DNA of 64,000 bases from CAWCDJ01 sp963794265 (GTDB taxonomy: Bacteria; Acidobacteriota; Terriglobia; Bryobacterales; Bryobacteraceae): NCBI GenBank assembly GCA_963794265.1, contig CAWCDJ010000001.1, positions 124,001 to 188,000 of the forward strand. The letters run 5' to 3'. Made by a program: the position numbers and the translations under genes. Below, in pieces: positions 45,480-55,700 of this stretch; positions within the stretch are counted from its first letter, which is position 1; every line of letters starts with the position of its first letter. The notes beneath the pieces were generated by a model that had not been told where the DNA came from, ran no database searches, and worked only from the letters and a program-made list of their open reading frames with translations.

Positions 45480-46316
45480 TCAGTCGAGGGCCCGCGACGG
45501 GTCCTCCTCCAGCCTCTCGATCAACTGCCACGTTCCTCGCGCGCACATGTTCGGACATTCGGGGAACTGCGCGCCCGCGACGTAAGTCTGGGGCAGTTTG
45601 CAGACGGTGCACCAATAGATGCCGCTTACAGTCACGGCGGCGCCGGGACGTTGATTCATCGGAGGTCTCCCTGGGCCGAGTAGCCACTCGGCAAGTTGTT
45701 CCATGCGGTCGATCAGCCGATCCGGGGCGGGGTCGGCCAGCGATTCGGGTTGAAACCCGTAGGTCACGCAACAGCACGGGATTCCCGCATTGCGCGCGGT
45801 GAGGACATCGACGGAACTGTCGCCGACCATGAGGGTGGCTGCACGTCCCGCGCCGGCCTCTTTCCGAAGCGCTTCGACCCCAACGGGGTGGGGTTTTTTG
45901 AATTCGAAACTGTTGCCGCCGTACACCTGAAAGAAGTAGCTCGCTACGCCGAGACCCTCCACGATGTGGCGGCTCATGCGTGAGGGTTTGTTGGTGAGCA
46001 CGGCCATGCGCTTGCCCGCTTCCCGAAGCCGGTCGAGCGCTTCGCGCACGCCGGGGTAAAGGCGGGTGTGGTCCAGGTCGTGATCGCGGTAGAACTCGAG
46101 GAAAAATTCGAGCGCTTCCTGCACTTCGGCTTCGGAGGCCTGTTCGCCGAGCGAGCGCCGGATCAGCACCGGCGCGCCGTTGCCCACGTACGAATAGACG
46201 CGCTCATTCTCAAGCGGCTCTTTTCCCATGTGGCGGCGGGTTGCGTTTACGGCGTTCGCGAGATCCTGGCGGGAATCGACCAGCGTGCCGTCCAGATCGA
46301 AAATGATGAGGTCCAA
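45480..46316 (-). CDS. HAD phosphatase (phosphoglycolate phosphatase-like) with zinc-ribbon tail
   Basis: About 278 residues from a TTG at 46316; the start is uncertain since no ATG fits. The HAD core is clear: LIIFDLDGTLVDS (motif I), VLTNKPS (motif II), KKPHPVGV (motif III) and VGDSSVDVLTARNAG (motif IV), with a cap domain as in Gph. The last 60 residues form a CxxC...CxxxC zinc ribbon (YWCTVCKLPQTYV, ECPNMCARGTW) fused in frame. An internal ATG at 45659 with AGGGAG upstream could yield that 59-residue ribbon alone. Function: phosphate removal from a small metabolite, probably phosphoglycolate. Confidence 0.78.
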   Translation of the reverse strand: MDLIIFDLDGTLVDSRQDLANAVNATRRHMGKEPLENERVYSYVGNGAPVLIRRSLGEQASEAEVQEALEFFLEFYRDHDLDHTRLYPGVREALDRLREAGKRMAVLTNKPSRMSRHIVEGLGVASYFFQVYGGNSFEFKKPHPVGVEALRKEAGAGRAATLMVGDSSVDVLTARNAGIPCCCVTYGFQPESLADPAPDRLIDRMEQLAEWLLGPGRPPMNQRPGAAVTVSGIYWCTVCKLPQTYVAGAQFPECPNMCARGTWQLIERLEEDPSRALD

Positions 46317-46384
46317 CTTCGATGGTAACGCGAGCGGCTGCCGGCCAGCGCGCCCGCTCCCCGGCGGTCGCGCCTCTGACCGCG

Positions 46385-46741
46385 CTACTCCGTCTTCCGC
46401 CCCTTGCCCTTGGCCTTGACCTTGGCTTTCGGAGCAGCGGATTCCGGCGCTTCTGCAGCGGCGGCGGCTTCCTCGAGCGGCGGGTCGTCCAGGACCATCG
46501 CCACCTCGGCGGCCTCCGCCGGATTCACCTTCTTCAGCACTTCCTGAAACAGCGCCTGCTTCCGGGCATCGACCTTCGGCGGGGGTGCGAGTTCGTGGCG
46601 GTAGTCGTGATCGCTGTGGCACGTCCGGCAGCGCACCTTGGCGGGCTCGGCATTCAATACGGAAACCACCGCGTGGTTCATAATGCGTTTGCAGCGCACG
46701 CAATAGTCGTCAACATCATCACCCAGACGAACTTCGCGCAT
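46385..46741 (-). CDS. Small zinc-ribbon protein
   Basis: 118 residues from ATG 46741, which has AGGAG at good spacing. Two CxxC pairs (YCVRCKR and VRCRTCHSDHDYRHE) fit a zinc knuckle, followed by a helical and Ala/Lys-rich tail (PKAKVKAKGKGRKTE) that could bind nucleic acid. No family recognised. It sits ten bases downstream of the next small gene, in what looks like an operon with it and the HAD gene. Confidence 0.65.
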   Translation of the reverse strand: MREVRLGDDVDDYCVRCKRIMNHAVVSVLNAEPAKVRCRTCHSDHDYRHELAPPPKVDARKQALFQEVLKKVNPAEAAEVAMVLDDPPLEEAAAAAEAPESAAPKAKVKAKGKGRKTE

Positions 46742-46751
46742 AAATGTTCTC

Positions 46752-47096
46752 CTAAATCGAAGGCTGGCCGGCAGAATCCGGCTCGGCCGGAATGGCCCCG
46801 GCCGCAACGGGCTCGGACTGATGCTTCGGCTCCGGCAGCACCCACTGGGCCGGCTCGAAGCCCACGTATTTGCAGATACGCAACTGGCCGGGTTCCGTCT
46901 CGAGCAGATCGCCCACGAGCAGCGGCTCGCCGGATTCCCGCAGCGCCCGCCACGCGTCATATTCGTGCTGTGCTTCGACTTGCCCGCGCAATTCGTAATC
47001 CCGCGGCTTGAGACAGGCAGTCCCGGAAACGTGGGGCGCCCAACGAAACTGTTGCCGAGGCGAATCCTTCATCCGGTAGATCCGATAGAGCGGCAT
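46752..47096 (-). CDS. Hypothetical protein
   Basis: 114 residues beginning MPLYRIYRMKD, with ELRGQVEAQHEYDAWRAL and EPLLVGDLLETEPGQLRIC, and a Pro/Ala-rich end. No domain, signal peptide or membrane helix is visible. It is packed four bases downstream of the patatin stop and ten bases upstream of the zinc-ribbon gene. Confidence 0.6.
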   Translation of the reverse strand: MPLYRIYRMKDSPRQQFRWAPHVSGTACLKPRDYELRGQVEAQHEYDAWRALRESGEPLLVGDLLETEPGQLRICKYVGFEPAQWVLPEPKHQSEPVAAGAIPAEPDSAGQPSI

Positions 47097-47100
47097 CGTT

Positions 47101-47820
47101 CTACATTGTAATCGAACTCCGCGCCCGATTCCCGTCCGCCATGCCCTGTTCGATCCAGCGGTCGATGTTGGCCGCCGACCAGACCGCTGCGTCGCGCAGA
47201 GGCCCGAGCGGCGCGGAAGGCTCGATCCGTCTCACCCGCAGCGCGGGGGTCGCCTCGGGCGGCCGCATCGCCACGCGCAGCATTCTGAGCGGCAGGTTGG
47301 TCAGGCAGTTCAAAGCCACCGCGCGGGTCGCGCCCATCGCCTGGGCGGCCCACAACGGGAGCGCCCCGCGAAGTCCGCCGTCCACGTATCGGGCGCCATC
47401 GATGGGGACCGGCGGCAGGCAGAGCGGAATAGCACTGGTGGCTGCGAGATGACGCCAGGTCACGTCTTCTCCCTTCACCAGGCACGGGCGCAGGGAAGGG
47501 ACTGCAATCATGGTGAGGCCGAACGGAAGGCGCGGGCGGAATTTCGAGAACAGCTCGCGGGACCTTTCGTACATGGCGTCGGGACGGATCAGGGCCCAGC
47601 GGTGCGGGGCGAAACGCATCAGGTCGGCGGTGCGCGGGTCGCGCCACTCCCGCTCGAGATCCTCGAGCGAGGCGCCACCGGCGAGCGCCCAGCCGTTCCA
47701 GGCGCCTGCGGATGCGCCCACGATCAGATCTGGAGCAAGCTCTTCCCGGAGCGCCTTCAGCACTCCGACCTCCCAGGCGGCGAACATGCCGCCGGCGGAC
47801 AGTACCAGGGCGGTAGGCAC
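47101..47820 (-). CDS. Patatin-like phospholipase
   Basis: 239 residues with the patatin fold: ALVLSAGGMFAAWEVGVLKAL (glycine-rich oxyanion region), the nucleophile S37 in GASAG and the catalytic Asp in YVDGGLRGALPL, forming the Ser-Asp dyad. No signal peptide is seen, so it is cytoplasmic or secreted by another route. It hydrolyses acyl esters of lipids. It heads a tight minus-strand run with two small proteins and the HAD gene. Confidence 0.85.
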   Translation of the reverse strand: MPTALVLSAGGMFAAWEVGVLKALREELAPDLIVGASAGAWNGWALAGGASLEDLEREWRDPRTADLMRFAPHRWALIRPDAMYERSRELFSKFRPRLPFGLTMIAVPSLRPCLVKGEDVTWRHLAATSAIPLCLPPVPIDGARYVDGGLRGALPLWAAQAMGATRAVALNCLTNLPLRMLRVAMRPPEATPALRVRRIEPSAPLGPLRDAAVWSAANIDRWIEQGMADGNRARSSITM

Positions 47821-47883
47821 AATTCCATGGTAGACAATGGACCGGCGGGTGCGCCTCAGCCGCGGAGTGGCACTGCTGTTCGA

Positions 47884-49515
47884 TTACCGCGCGGCGCGGG
47901 AACCGGCCAGCGTCAACGCATAGAGGGTGTCGCCGGCACCCACGACCACGAATTGCCTGCCGTCGAGCATCCAGGTGGACGGGCCGTTGCTGACTGGTTG
48001 CGTCAGGCGCTGGTGCCAGAGCGGCTTTCCCGCGGCGGGGTCGAAGGCCACGAGTTCCCCCGAATCGCCGGTGAAGAGCAGCTTTCCGGCGGTGGTCAGG
48101 ACTCCGCCGCTCATGCCGCCGCCGAATCCGCCTTCACGGCCGTGCTCGTGGCGCCAGCGGACTGCGCCGGTGCGGACATCCATGGCCAGCAGCGCCGTGC
48201 GCGGGTCGAAGTTGCCTCCCCCGCCCCCGGCGTAGCCTTCCGGTTCATCCGATGTGTCGTAAAGATAGGAGAGGCCGTACCCCAGGCTCGCATTGAAGTA
48301 GAACAGCCCGGTTTGCGGGTCGTAGCTCGGCGGCGGCCAGTTGGTTGCGCCCAAGGCCGGCATGTCGATCATGGATCCATCCACCTTCGGTTCTTTGGCC
48401 GGATTGGGAATCGGCTGCCCTTTCGCATCCACGCCCAGCGCCCAGTTGCCGGTGCCGGCAAACGGCTTCGAAACCAGGTTCTTGCCGTTGGTGCGGTCGA
48501 GAACGAAGAACCAGCCGGCGCGCGCGGCCTGCGCCAGCAGTTTGCGCGGCTTGCCGTCAATGACGGCGTCGAACAGCACCGGGGTTTCCACGTCATCCCA
48601 ATCGTGCGTGTCGTGCGGCGAGGCCTGGAACCACCAGACCAGCTTGCCGGTATCGGGGTTCAGCGCGACGATCGAGGCGGTCCACAGATCGGAGCCCTTG
48701 CGGCTTTGTCCGGCAAAGACCGGGTTGGCGTTGCCGGTGCCCCAATAAAGCTGATTCAGGCCGGGATCGTAAGTGCCCGGCAGCCAGGTCATGCCGCCGC
48801 CGTGATCCATGGAATCCTGGCTGGGCCAGGTCTCGGAGCCGGGGTCGCCCATCTTGACCGGCGTGGTGTACCAGCGCCACTGTAACTCGCCGGTCTCGGG
48901 GTCGCGCGCTTCAAGGTAGCCTTTGACATCCATGGCGTCGCCGCCGACCCCGACGAGTACGTGATTCTTGACGACCAGCGGCGCCATGGTAGTGAAGTAC
49001 TGTAGCTTCTCGTCGGCAATCTTCTTTCTCCAGCGCTCTTTGCCGTCCCTGGCGTTCAGCGAGATGAACCAGCCATCGGGGGTTTCGAAATACAGCCAGT
49101 CGCCGTACATGCCCACGCCGCGCTGCCCGACGAGGTGCCCGCCCTTGTCCTCAAAGGCGTAGTGCCATAACTCCTCTCCGGTATGCGCATCCAGCGCGAA
49201 GACATGATCGGGAATGGTGAAGTACACCACTCCGTTGACCATCAGGGGCGTCGATTTGATGGTCGGGCCGCCCACGCCGCGCTGCGGGCCGACACTGGTG
49301 ATCCGGTACATCCACTCGATCTTCAGGCGATCGATGTTAGAAGCGCCGATCTGGTCTAGAGCGCTGAAACGCCGCCCGGAGTAATCGCCGTTGTAAGTCG
49401 GCCAGGTATCCGCGGGCTGCCGGAAGAGCGTGAGCGCCCGCGGATCGAGGCCGTCGGCGAGGAGGACGCCGCTGAGCAGAGCGAGCGCCGGAACTACCCA
49501 CCTTCTGGTTGTCAT
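47884..49515 (-). CDS. PQQ-dependent dehydrogenase (quinoprotein, acidobacterial type)
   Basis: 543 residues with a signal peptide (VPALALLSGVLLADG). It is an eight-bladed propeller with Trp-docking repeats such as FALDAHTGEELWHYAF and ALNPDTGKLVWWFQA. Calcium/PQQ contacts appear in YWGTGNANPVFAG and SPHDTHDWDD, the catalytic Asp region. The protein contains no cysteine, so it lacks the vicinal disulfide of classical alcohol dehydrogenases. It oxidises an alcohol or sugar in the periplasm; the substrate is unknown. Its ATG overlaps the stop of the upstream cytochrome gene (ATGA), its likely electron acceptor. Confidence 0.87.
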   Translation of the reverse strand: MTTRRWVVPALALLSGVLLADGLDPRALTLFRQPADTWPTYNGDYSGRRFSALDQIGASNIDRLKIEWMYRITSVGPQRGVGGPTIKSTPLMVNGVVYFTIPDHVFALDAHTGEELWHYAFEDKGGHLVGQRGVGMYGDWLYFETPDGWFISLNARDGKERWRKKIADEKLQYFTTMAPLVVKNHVLVGVGGDAMDVKGYLEARDPETGELQWRWYTTPVKMGDPGSETWPSQDSMDHGGGMTWLPGTYDPGLNQLYWGTGNANPVFAGQSRKGSDLWTASIVALNPDTGKLVWWFQASPHDTHDWDDVETPVLFDAVIDGKPRKLLAQAARAGWFFVLDRTNGKNLVSKPFAGTGNWALGVDAKGQPIPNPAKEPKVDGSMIDMPALGATNWPPPSYDPQTGLFYFNASLGYGLSYLYDTSDEPEGYAGGGGGNFDPRTALLAMDVRTGAVRWRHEHGREGGFGGGMSGGVLTTAGKLLFTGDSGELVAFDPAAGKPLWHQRLTQPVSNGPSTWMLDGRQFVVVGAGDTLYALTLAGSRAAR

Positions 49516-50360
49516 TTCAGGGTCACCAGGTAAGCCGTCAGGTTATGGATATCGTCGTCGGAGTATTTGGCGAGTAAGGCGCGGTGTCCCGCCAGGTTGT
49601 CTTCGATCTCCACTTTCACTTCGGGCCGCCGCCAATAATGCACGTTTCCGGCGGCATCCGCCAGCAGAACTTCGAAATCGGTCAGCTTTCGAATCTTCCC
49701 GGTAATGGTCTCGCCGGTAGGCAGAGTTACCTTGGCGGTAGCCGGGCCGGGTTGGGCGGGCCAGAGGAATCGGGATCGCATGGCGGAAGCCTGGGGAAAC
49801 CTGGAACCGATGTGGGCCAGGTCGCCGGCCGCGGAATGGCAGTTCTTACAGCCGCCGGCGCCGTTGAAGAACTCCTCGCCGCGGCGGGCATCGCCGGTAG
49901 CCTCGCTTCGCAACCCGCTGTAAGTCGCGCCGTAACTTCCGCGATTCGCCACTTGTTCCACTTGCAGGTGAATGTATTGCGAGATGTCGTACAAATCGTC
50001 CCGGGAAAGGCTGGGGAAGGCCGGCATGCCGGCTTGCGGCCGCCCGTTTCTGACGACGGGCCCGATATCCTCTCCCTTCTGGTCGTGGAGTACGAGCACC
50101 GACCGCACCAGGCTGGGAGCCTGCGCGCCGCGCCCCTTGTCCCCGTGGCATCCGGCACAATTCTGGTTGAAGAGCGGCTCGCCCTTCTTCGCGGCCGCTT
50201 CGTCGGGAGCCGGGCCGAGTCCCAGGAAAACCCGGGTGGATTCGCCCGGATTGCCTCTTCCCGCCCTGCGGCCCGCCGGTTCCTGCGCCTGAATCGAGGC
50301 GAGGGCCGCCCCCAGAACGCCAACCGCGATCCCCATCCACCTGCGCCTTGGATGCGCCAC
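49512..50360 (-). CDS. Diheme cytochrome c partner of the PQQ dehydrogenase
   Basis: 282 residues: signal peptide (GIAVGVLGAALASIQAQ), then heme sites CAGCH and CKNCH in two cytochrome c-like units. Between the second heme and the C-terminus is a beta-rich insert (TLPTGETITGKIRKLTDFEV). The last helix is YSDDDIHNLTAYLVTLK. It would take electrons from the PQQ dehydrogenase encoded by the coupled downstream gene. Confidence 0.87.
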   Translation of the reverse strand: MAHPRRRWMGIAVGVLGAALASIQAQEPAGRRAGRGNPGESTRVFLGLGPAPDEAAAKKGEPLFNQNCAGCHGDKGRGAQAPSLVRSVLVLHDQKGEDIGPVVRNGRPQAGMPAFPSLSRDDLYDISQYIHLQVEQVANRGSYGATYSGLRSEATGDARRGEEFFNGAGGCKNCHSAAGDLAHIGSRFPQASAMRSRFLWPAQPGPATAKVTLPTGETITGKIRKLTDFEVLLADAAGNVHYWRRPEVKVEIEDNLAGHRALLAKYSDDDIHNLTAYLVTLK

Positions 50361-50437
50361 CGAACCTCCTCTGAGCTTGGGGACAGTCTATCGCAGTAGA
50401 GCGGGAGTTCCAACGCAGCCCCCGGCGGATAGCCCGC

Positions 50438-50818
50438 CTACGACTGATCGGAGAAGTCCCTCACTGGGTGGGCGGGACCGATGACGTCCTGGATGGCGGT
50501 CAGCAGTTCCGTCGAGCGAAACGGTTTCCGGAGGCACACGGAGCCGCTCAGTTCCTCTTCGTACTCGCTGGCGAAGCCCGACATGAAGATCACCGGCATG
50601 GACGGCCGGAGATGATGGGCCTGAGCCGCCAATTCCAGGCCGCTCATGCCCGGCATCACGATATCGGTGAGCAGCAGTTCCGGTCCGGGCGCGAACTGGT
50701 GAAGGATCACCAGCGCCTGCTCGCCGCCGGCCGCCTCCATGACTTCATAGCCGGCGCGCTCGGCCAGGTGCCGCACGAAAGTCCGCACCGGCTCTTCGTC
50801 GTCGACAATCAGGATCAT
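50438..50818 (-). CDS. Single-domain response regulator (CheY-like receiver)
   Basis: 126 residues, receiver domain only. The acidic pocket is VDDEE near 5-9, phosphorylation site D52 in TDIVMPGMSG, switch Ser in FMSGFA and Lys in LRKPFRS. There is no output domain, so it signals through protein contact. No histidine kinase gene is near. Confidence 0.88.
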   Translation of the reverse strand: MILIVDDEEPVRTFVRHLAERAGYEVMEAAGGEQALVILHQFAPGPELLLTDIVMPGMSGLELAAQAHHLRPSMPVIFMSGFASEYEEELSGSVCLRKPFRSTELLTAIQDVIGPAHPVRDFSDQS

Positions 50819-50937
50819 GCGAAAACCCAGACTTCCGGATTATAGCGTGGCCCGGGCCGGCGCCGGCTGCGGGATAGTGGCAAAAACAACCGCCGGTTGG
50901 CGGAGTTGGCTAGTGGTCCGCGGCCCAAACTCCCTTA

Positions 50938-50980
50938 CGGTCGCGGCTCTGTGATTAACCATCGCACAGAGCCGCGACCG
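50938..50980. repeat. REP-type palindrome
   Basis: Perfect 16-base arms CGGTCGCGGCTCTGTG (50938-50953) and CACAGAGCCGCGACCG (50965-50980) with an 11-base loop. The style matches palindromes scattered through Solibacter-like genomes. A short open frame across it is spurious. Confidence 0.65.
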
Positions 50981-51014
50981 CAAAGGGGCGGGCGGTTTTG
51001 CATGCCGCACTACG

Positions 51015-52643
51015 CTAGTACGCCGGCAGCGCTCCCAGAAGGTGCAGGCCGACGCTCGCTGCGGCGCGCAGCGGTGCCAGGCGCGGCCTGGGCGGCTCGC
51101 AATACATCATGGCTTCGCCCGAGGCGCGGGTCACCGTGACGGGAAGCACAGGTTGAATGTTGTGCTCACCTGCCAGCAGCGGCATCAGGCGTCCCTGCAA
51201 CTGCGACGAAATGTAGCTCAGGCCGTTTTCGGCCCAACCGAGCTGCGGCGCGATGATGAAGCCCGATTTCCATCCCTCGCCGGGCGTAAACGGACGCGCC
51301 AGAGCAAGCACCGGAAGGAATTTCGGCGGGCCGTTGAGGATTGGAATCAGCGGAGAGCCGAAGGCAAAGATGCTGATCGAAGCAGTGTAGGTGGAGAGTT
51401 CCAGAAGACCGCGGCCCCAGGGTGGAAGACGCGAGCTGATCGAGCCTTCGAGCGGCCCGGCCAGGCTCATCGGGCCGACCGGCCCCGAGATATCCCACCG
51501 GCCGCGCTTGCGCTCGTTCACATGCACCGTGATATTGGCGAAGCCGGTCCTGGGATTGGGCTGCACGATGACGTTCTTTTCGCTGATTTCTTCGAAGCGT
51601 TCGGTGCGGTTCAGGCGCGCCACGCTGCGCCGAAGCATCTGCTCGTCGAGAATATCGCCCTCGCTGAGCAGAAAGTTGCTGCGCAGAGAGCTGTCCGAAA
51701 ACTGATGGTTCCCTACGAATTCGATGCGGCCCACGCGGTAGGAACGGCCGAGGTCGACGCTGGGGCCGTGTTGGATATCGAAGTGCGCCGTGAAATCGAT
51801 GATTCCCTTCTTTTGTGCTTCGCGGCGCTGGGCGAGCAGCGAGGTGCAGAGACCTGGAGGCATGGAGTACTTCTTGCCCGGGTTCACGACGATCGAGACG
51901 TGCGCGTCATGGCCCACGAACCGCGGTTCGAGCGGACGCACCTCGGCATCGAGGTAGCCCTTTATCAGGTAGGAAGAGAGAATCCGGCCGGAGTCGGAAT
52001 CGACGGCATACTGGCTGTAGGAAGGCATCAGCCTCCAGCCGTTCCACAGGCCCGGAATCCCCGGCAAAATGCGGACCGGCTTGAGCGCCTTCAACTGATG
52101 CCGCGCGGCCTGATCGCCCCGAATGCGGACCTCGGTGACTTTGGTCGAATTGCCGATATCCACCTTGAGCGTCAAGTTCGCCACATGGTCTCCGATCGGG
52201 ATGATCTGCGGGGTGACCCGGGCATCTCCGTAGCCGTGCGCCACCAATTGATCCTGCGCCTGCATGGCGATTTCGTGGGCCTTATAGGGATCGATCAGGG
52301 TGCCGTCGGCCACCTTCAGCTCTACGCCGTAGGTGTTCGGGATCAGGCGAACCTCGCGCAGTACGACGCGCGGCATGGGCGTCACCCGGAAGACCAGGGC
52401 GACGTTGCTGCCATCGCGCCGCTCTTCCACCCGCACATCGTCGAAGCGGCCGAGATTCCAGAGGTACTTGACGTCCTTCCGGACGGTCGCCTCGTCGTAC
52501 GGTCGGCCCACCTGTGTCGCCAAGGATACTTCCAGGGTTGTTCCCGGAACCGTCACGGAGCTAACAACGTCGGGAGTGTCTTCAGCGCAAGCAAAAGAAA
52601 CGAAAAGGAATGCCAGTGCCCAGGGGATACTCTTGCGAAGCAT
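51015..52643 (-). CDS. POTRA-domain outer-membrane protein (BamA/TamA-like, short barrel region)
   Basis: 542 residues with a signal peptide (IPWALAFLFVSFACA). Several POTRA repeats follow, the last being YRVGRIEFVGNHQFSDSSLRSNF with LSEGDILDEQMLRRSVARLN. The C-terminal part after about 390 is beta-rich but only about 150 residues, much shorter than the roughly 390-residue BamA barrel, and it ends in Tyr rather than the usual Phe/Trp signal. It may be a partial barrel or a periplasmic chaperone. The start is ATG 52643. Confidence 0.72.
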   Translation of the reverse strand: MLRKSIPWALAFLFVSFACAEDTPDVVSSVTVPGTTLEVSLATQVGRPYDEATVRKDVKYLWNLGRFDDVRVEERRDGSNVALVFRVTPMPRVVLREVRLIPNTYGVELKVADGTLIDPYKAHEIAMQAQDQLVAHGYGDARVTPQIIPIGDHVANLTLKVDIGNSTKVTEVRIRGDQAARHQLKALKPVRILPGIPGLWNGWRLMPSYSQYAVDSDSGRILSSYLIKGYLDAEVRPLEPRFVGHDAHVSIVVNPGKKYSMPPGLCTSLLAQRREAQKKGIIDFTAHFDIQHGPSVDLGRSYRVGRIEFVGNHQFSDSSLRSNFLLSEGDILDEQMLRRSVARLNRTERFEEISEKNVIVQPNPRTGFANITVHVNERKRGRWDISGPVGPMSLAGPLEGSISSRLPPWGRGLLELSTYTASISIFAFGSPLIPILNGPPKFLPVLALARPFTPGEGWKSGFIIAPQLGWAENGLSYISSQLQGRLMPLLAGEHNIQPVLPVTVTRASGEAMMYCEPPRPRLAPLRAAASVGLHLLGALPAY

Positions 52644-52707
52644 GTAAATCATCTCATTTGCAAGCGCGGTGCCAACATGTTTTAGTTGAAGTATCCAGTC
52701 CCAGATA

Positions 52708-55700
52708 ATGAAGAGCGACCAACCCATCCGGCTGGCGGTAGTGATACCCGCGTATAAACCGTCCACGGCGTTGGTCGGCCTGGTCCGAACCCTCTCGGAA
52801 GCGGAATTGCCTGCAATTGTTATTGTAGACGACGGCAGTGGTCCGGAATATCGAGAGGTCTTCGAACAGGCTTCCGCGTTTCCCCGGGTGCAATTGCTCC
52901 GGCACGCCGTGAACCTGGGGAAAGGCGCGGCGTTGAAGTTGGCGTTCAATCACGTCCTGTGCGCCTATCCCGAGCTTGCCGGGGTGGTTACGGCGGATGC
53001 CGACGGCCAGCACCATCCCGATGACATCCGGCGGGTGGCCGAGACCCTGATCGCGCGTCCCGGCGCGCTGGTGCTCGGCAGCCGGCAGTTCGAGGGCGAT
53101 GTCCCCCTGCGGAGCCGCATCGGTAACGTGGCCACCCGCGGCATCATGCACGCCCTGCTCGGACAGAAGCTCAAGGATACGCAGACCGGGCTGCGAGGCA
53201 TTCCCGCCGAACTGCTGCCGCGCCTGCTCCAGATCGAATCGCGCGGCTACGAGTTCGAGCTGGAAATGCTGATCGCCGCGCACCACCTGGAGATCCCGGT
53301 GGTGGAAGAACCGATCAAGACGATCTACGAGCCGGGAAACAAATCGTCGCACTTTAACCCGATCATCGACTCGATGAAGATCTACTTCGTCCTGCTGCGG
53401 TTCGGGTCGGTGTCGATGATCACGGCGCTGCTCGACAACCTGATCTTCTACCTCGCGTATCGCCGCACGGGCCACGTGTTGGGTTCGCAGATTCTGGCGC
53501 GCGTTTTCGCCGTGACTTTCAACTACACCATGGTCCGCAGCTCGGTGTTTTACTCGCGCCAGCGGCACAAGGCGGTGCTGCCGAAATACCTGGGGCTGGT
53601 GGTCGGAAGCGGCACCGCGTCCTACGGCGGGATCCGGTGGCTGACGGCGAGTTTCGGAATCGGAGCGGTGGCGGCCAAGCTGCTGGTGGAGACGTTCCTG
53701 TTTTTCGTCAACTTCGCGGTACAGCGCGCCTTCATCTTCAAACCGCAGGAGAAACCGCAAGCAGGCGCGGGCGAGCAGGCACCGCGCGCGCCCATTTCCC
53801 GGTTCGCGTTGGCGCTTGCGGTGTTACTGGCGGCGCTGGTGGGCGTCGAGATCTACGGCTTCGCCACCGGGCGTCTGTTCTCGCAGGAACTCTGGCTGGC
53901 GGTGGGAGCGAAGCGCTTCACGCGATATCTGGGCGCTTACCTTTTTCTGGCGGTGCCGCTGCTGCTGATCTTCCCCTGGAGCTTTACGGCCGTGATTGCC
54001 GCCTTATTGTTGGTGCTCACGGCGGTATCGGTGGGAGTGCAGCCGGTCGCGGCAGCCGCGTTCTTCCTGATCTCGGCGTGCGCGCTGGGAACGCTTCTGA
54101 TGGGTCGGGGCCGCGTCAACGCCCTGTGCGCCACGCTTCTGGGCACGGGTGTGTACGTGTTCCTGATGCTGGCCGTATCGCGGCTGCCGGTGAACTACAT
54201 GGCCACCTGGGGCGCGGTGCTGGCGATCCCCATCGCGCTCGATGCGCGCGGAGCATGGGACCGCCTGCGGGGTTGGGCCGCCGCGCTGCGGCGGGCGGAG
54301 TTGCGGCCGCGCGGCGAGCGCGCCGGCTTCGGATTGCTGGTGTTTCTGCTCATCGCGCAGTGGTTCGTGGCGCTGAAGCCGGAAATCGGCGCGGACGGGC
54401 TGGCCATGCACCTGGCGATACCGATGAACATCGCGGCCAACCACAGCCTGACCTTCGAACCCGCCCGTTTCCTTTGGGCGGTGATGCCCATGGGCGCGGA
54501 CTGGGCGTACTCGATCGTGTACCTACTGGGCGGCGAGTACGCGGCGCACCTGCTCAACCTGGCCATGCTCGCGATGGTGGCGGGGTTGATTTACCAGGGG
54601 GCGCGGCGGTGGGTCACGCCGGCCGCGGGGTGGCTTCTGGCCGCCTCGTTTGTAGCCACTCCGGTGGTGCAACTGGTGACCGGTTCGCTGTTCGTCGAGA
54701 ATTTCCTGGCGGCGATGATCCTGGGAACGTTGACGGCGGTCTGGCTGTTCGGCGACACGGGCGAACGCCGCTACCTCTTTCTGGCGATGGTGCTGGCTGG
54801 AGCGGCGATTACCACCAAGCTCGGGTCGATCGCATTCCTGCTCTTCATCCTGTTCTTCGCCGGGGCGGAAGTGAAGCGGCAATGGAACAAGCTCGGACGC
54901 AGGCCGCTCCTGACGTGCACCCTCGCCGTGGCACTGCTGTTGGCGCTCTCCCTGCCCACCTATGCGATCGCCTGGATGAAAACCGGGAACCCGGTTTTCC
55001 CGTTCGAGAACCAGAAATTTCACTCGCCGCTGCTCGACCCCATGGTGAGTGTGAACGACGCCCGCTATCACATCCCGCTAGCCTGGAACACGCTCTACAC
55101 GCTGACCTTCCATAGCAGCGAGGCTTATGAAGGGCAGGACGGCTCATTCGGTTTTCAATACCTCATCGTGGTGCCGCTGGCACTCGCCGGACTTTTCGCG
55201 GCGAAGCGGAGGAGACCGGCGACCGCCGCCATGATCGCGGCGCTGGGCGCCGGAATCCTGATCATGCGGTCGCAGCCCAACGTGCGCTTCCTGTACGCCG
55301 CAATGCCCCTGACCCTGGTGGCCTTCGCCGCGGTGCTTGGCTGGGCCTTCGAACGCCAGCGCGGACTATACCGGGCGCTGGTCGTTTGCCTTCTCGGCTG
55401 CACCGCGCTGAACGTCTGGTTCCTGCCGTCGTCGAACTACTACCACAAAGACTTCTGCCTCAAGTTCCCCTTCTCGCGGGTGGAACGCGAGCGCTACCTG
55501 GAAGAGGCCGCGCCGATCCGCACGATCATCGAATATCAGAACCGGCAGCATTTCGGCTCCGGGGTATTGCTCACCGGCGGCAACGAGATCGCCGGGCTCT
55601 CGGGAACGATTTACGAAAATCACTGGCACCAGTACCCCACGGTGGAACGTCTGCAGCGCGCCTTCAGCGTGCCGGAGATGTTTCGCCTGCTCGAACATTG

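Noticed and set aside
50897..51139. Short open frame reading LPYGRGSV and TEPRPQRGG
   Set aside because: It lies on the REP palindrome and its composition comes from that repeat; no ribosome site or homology.
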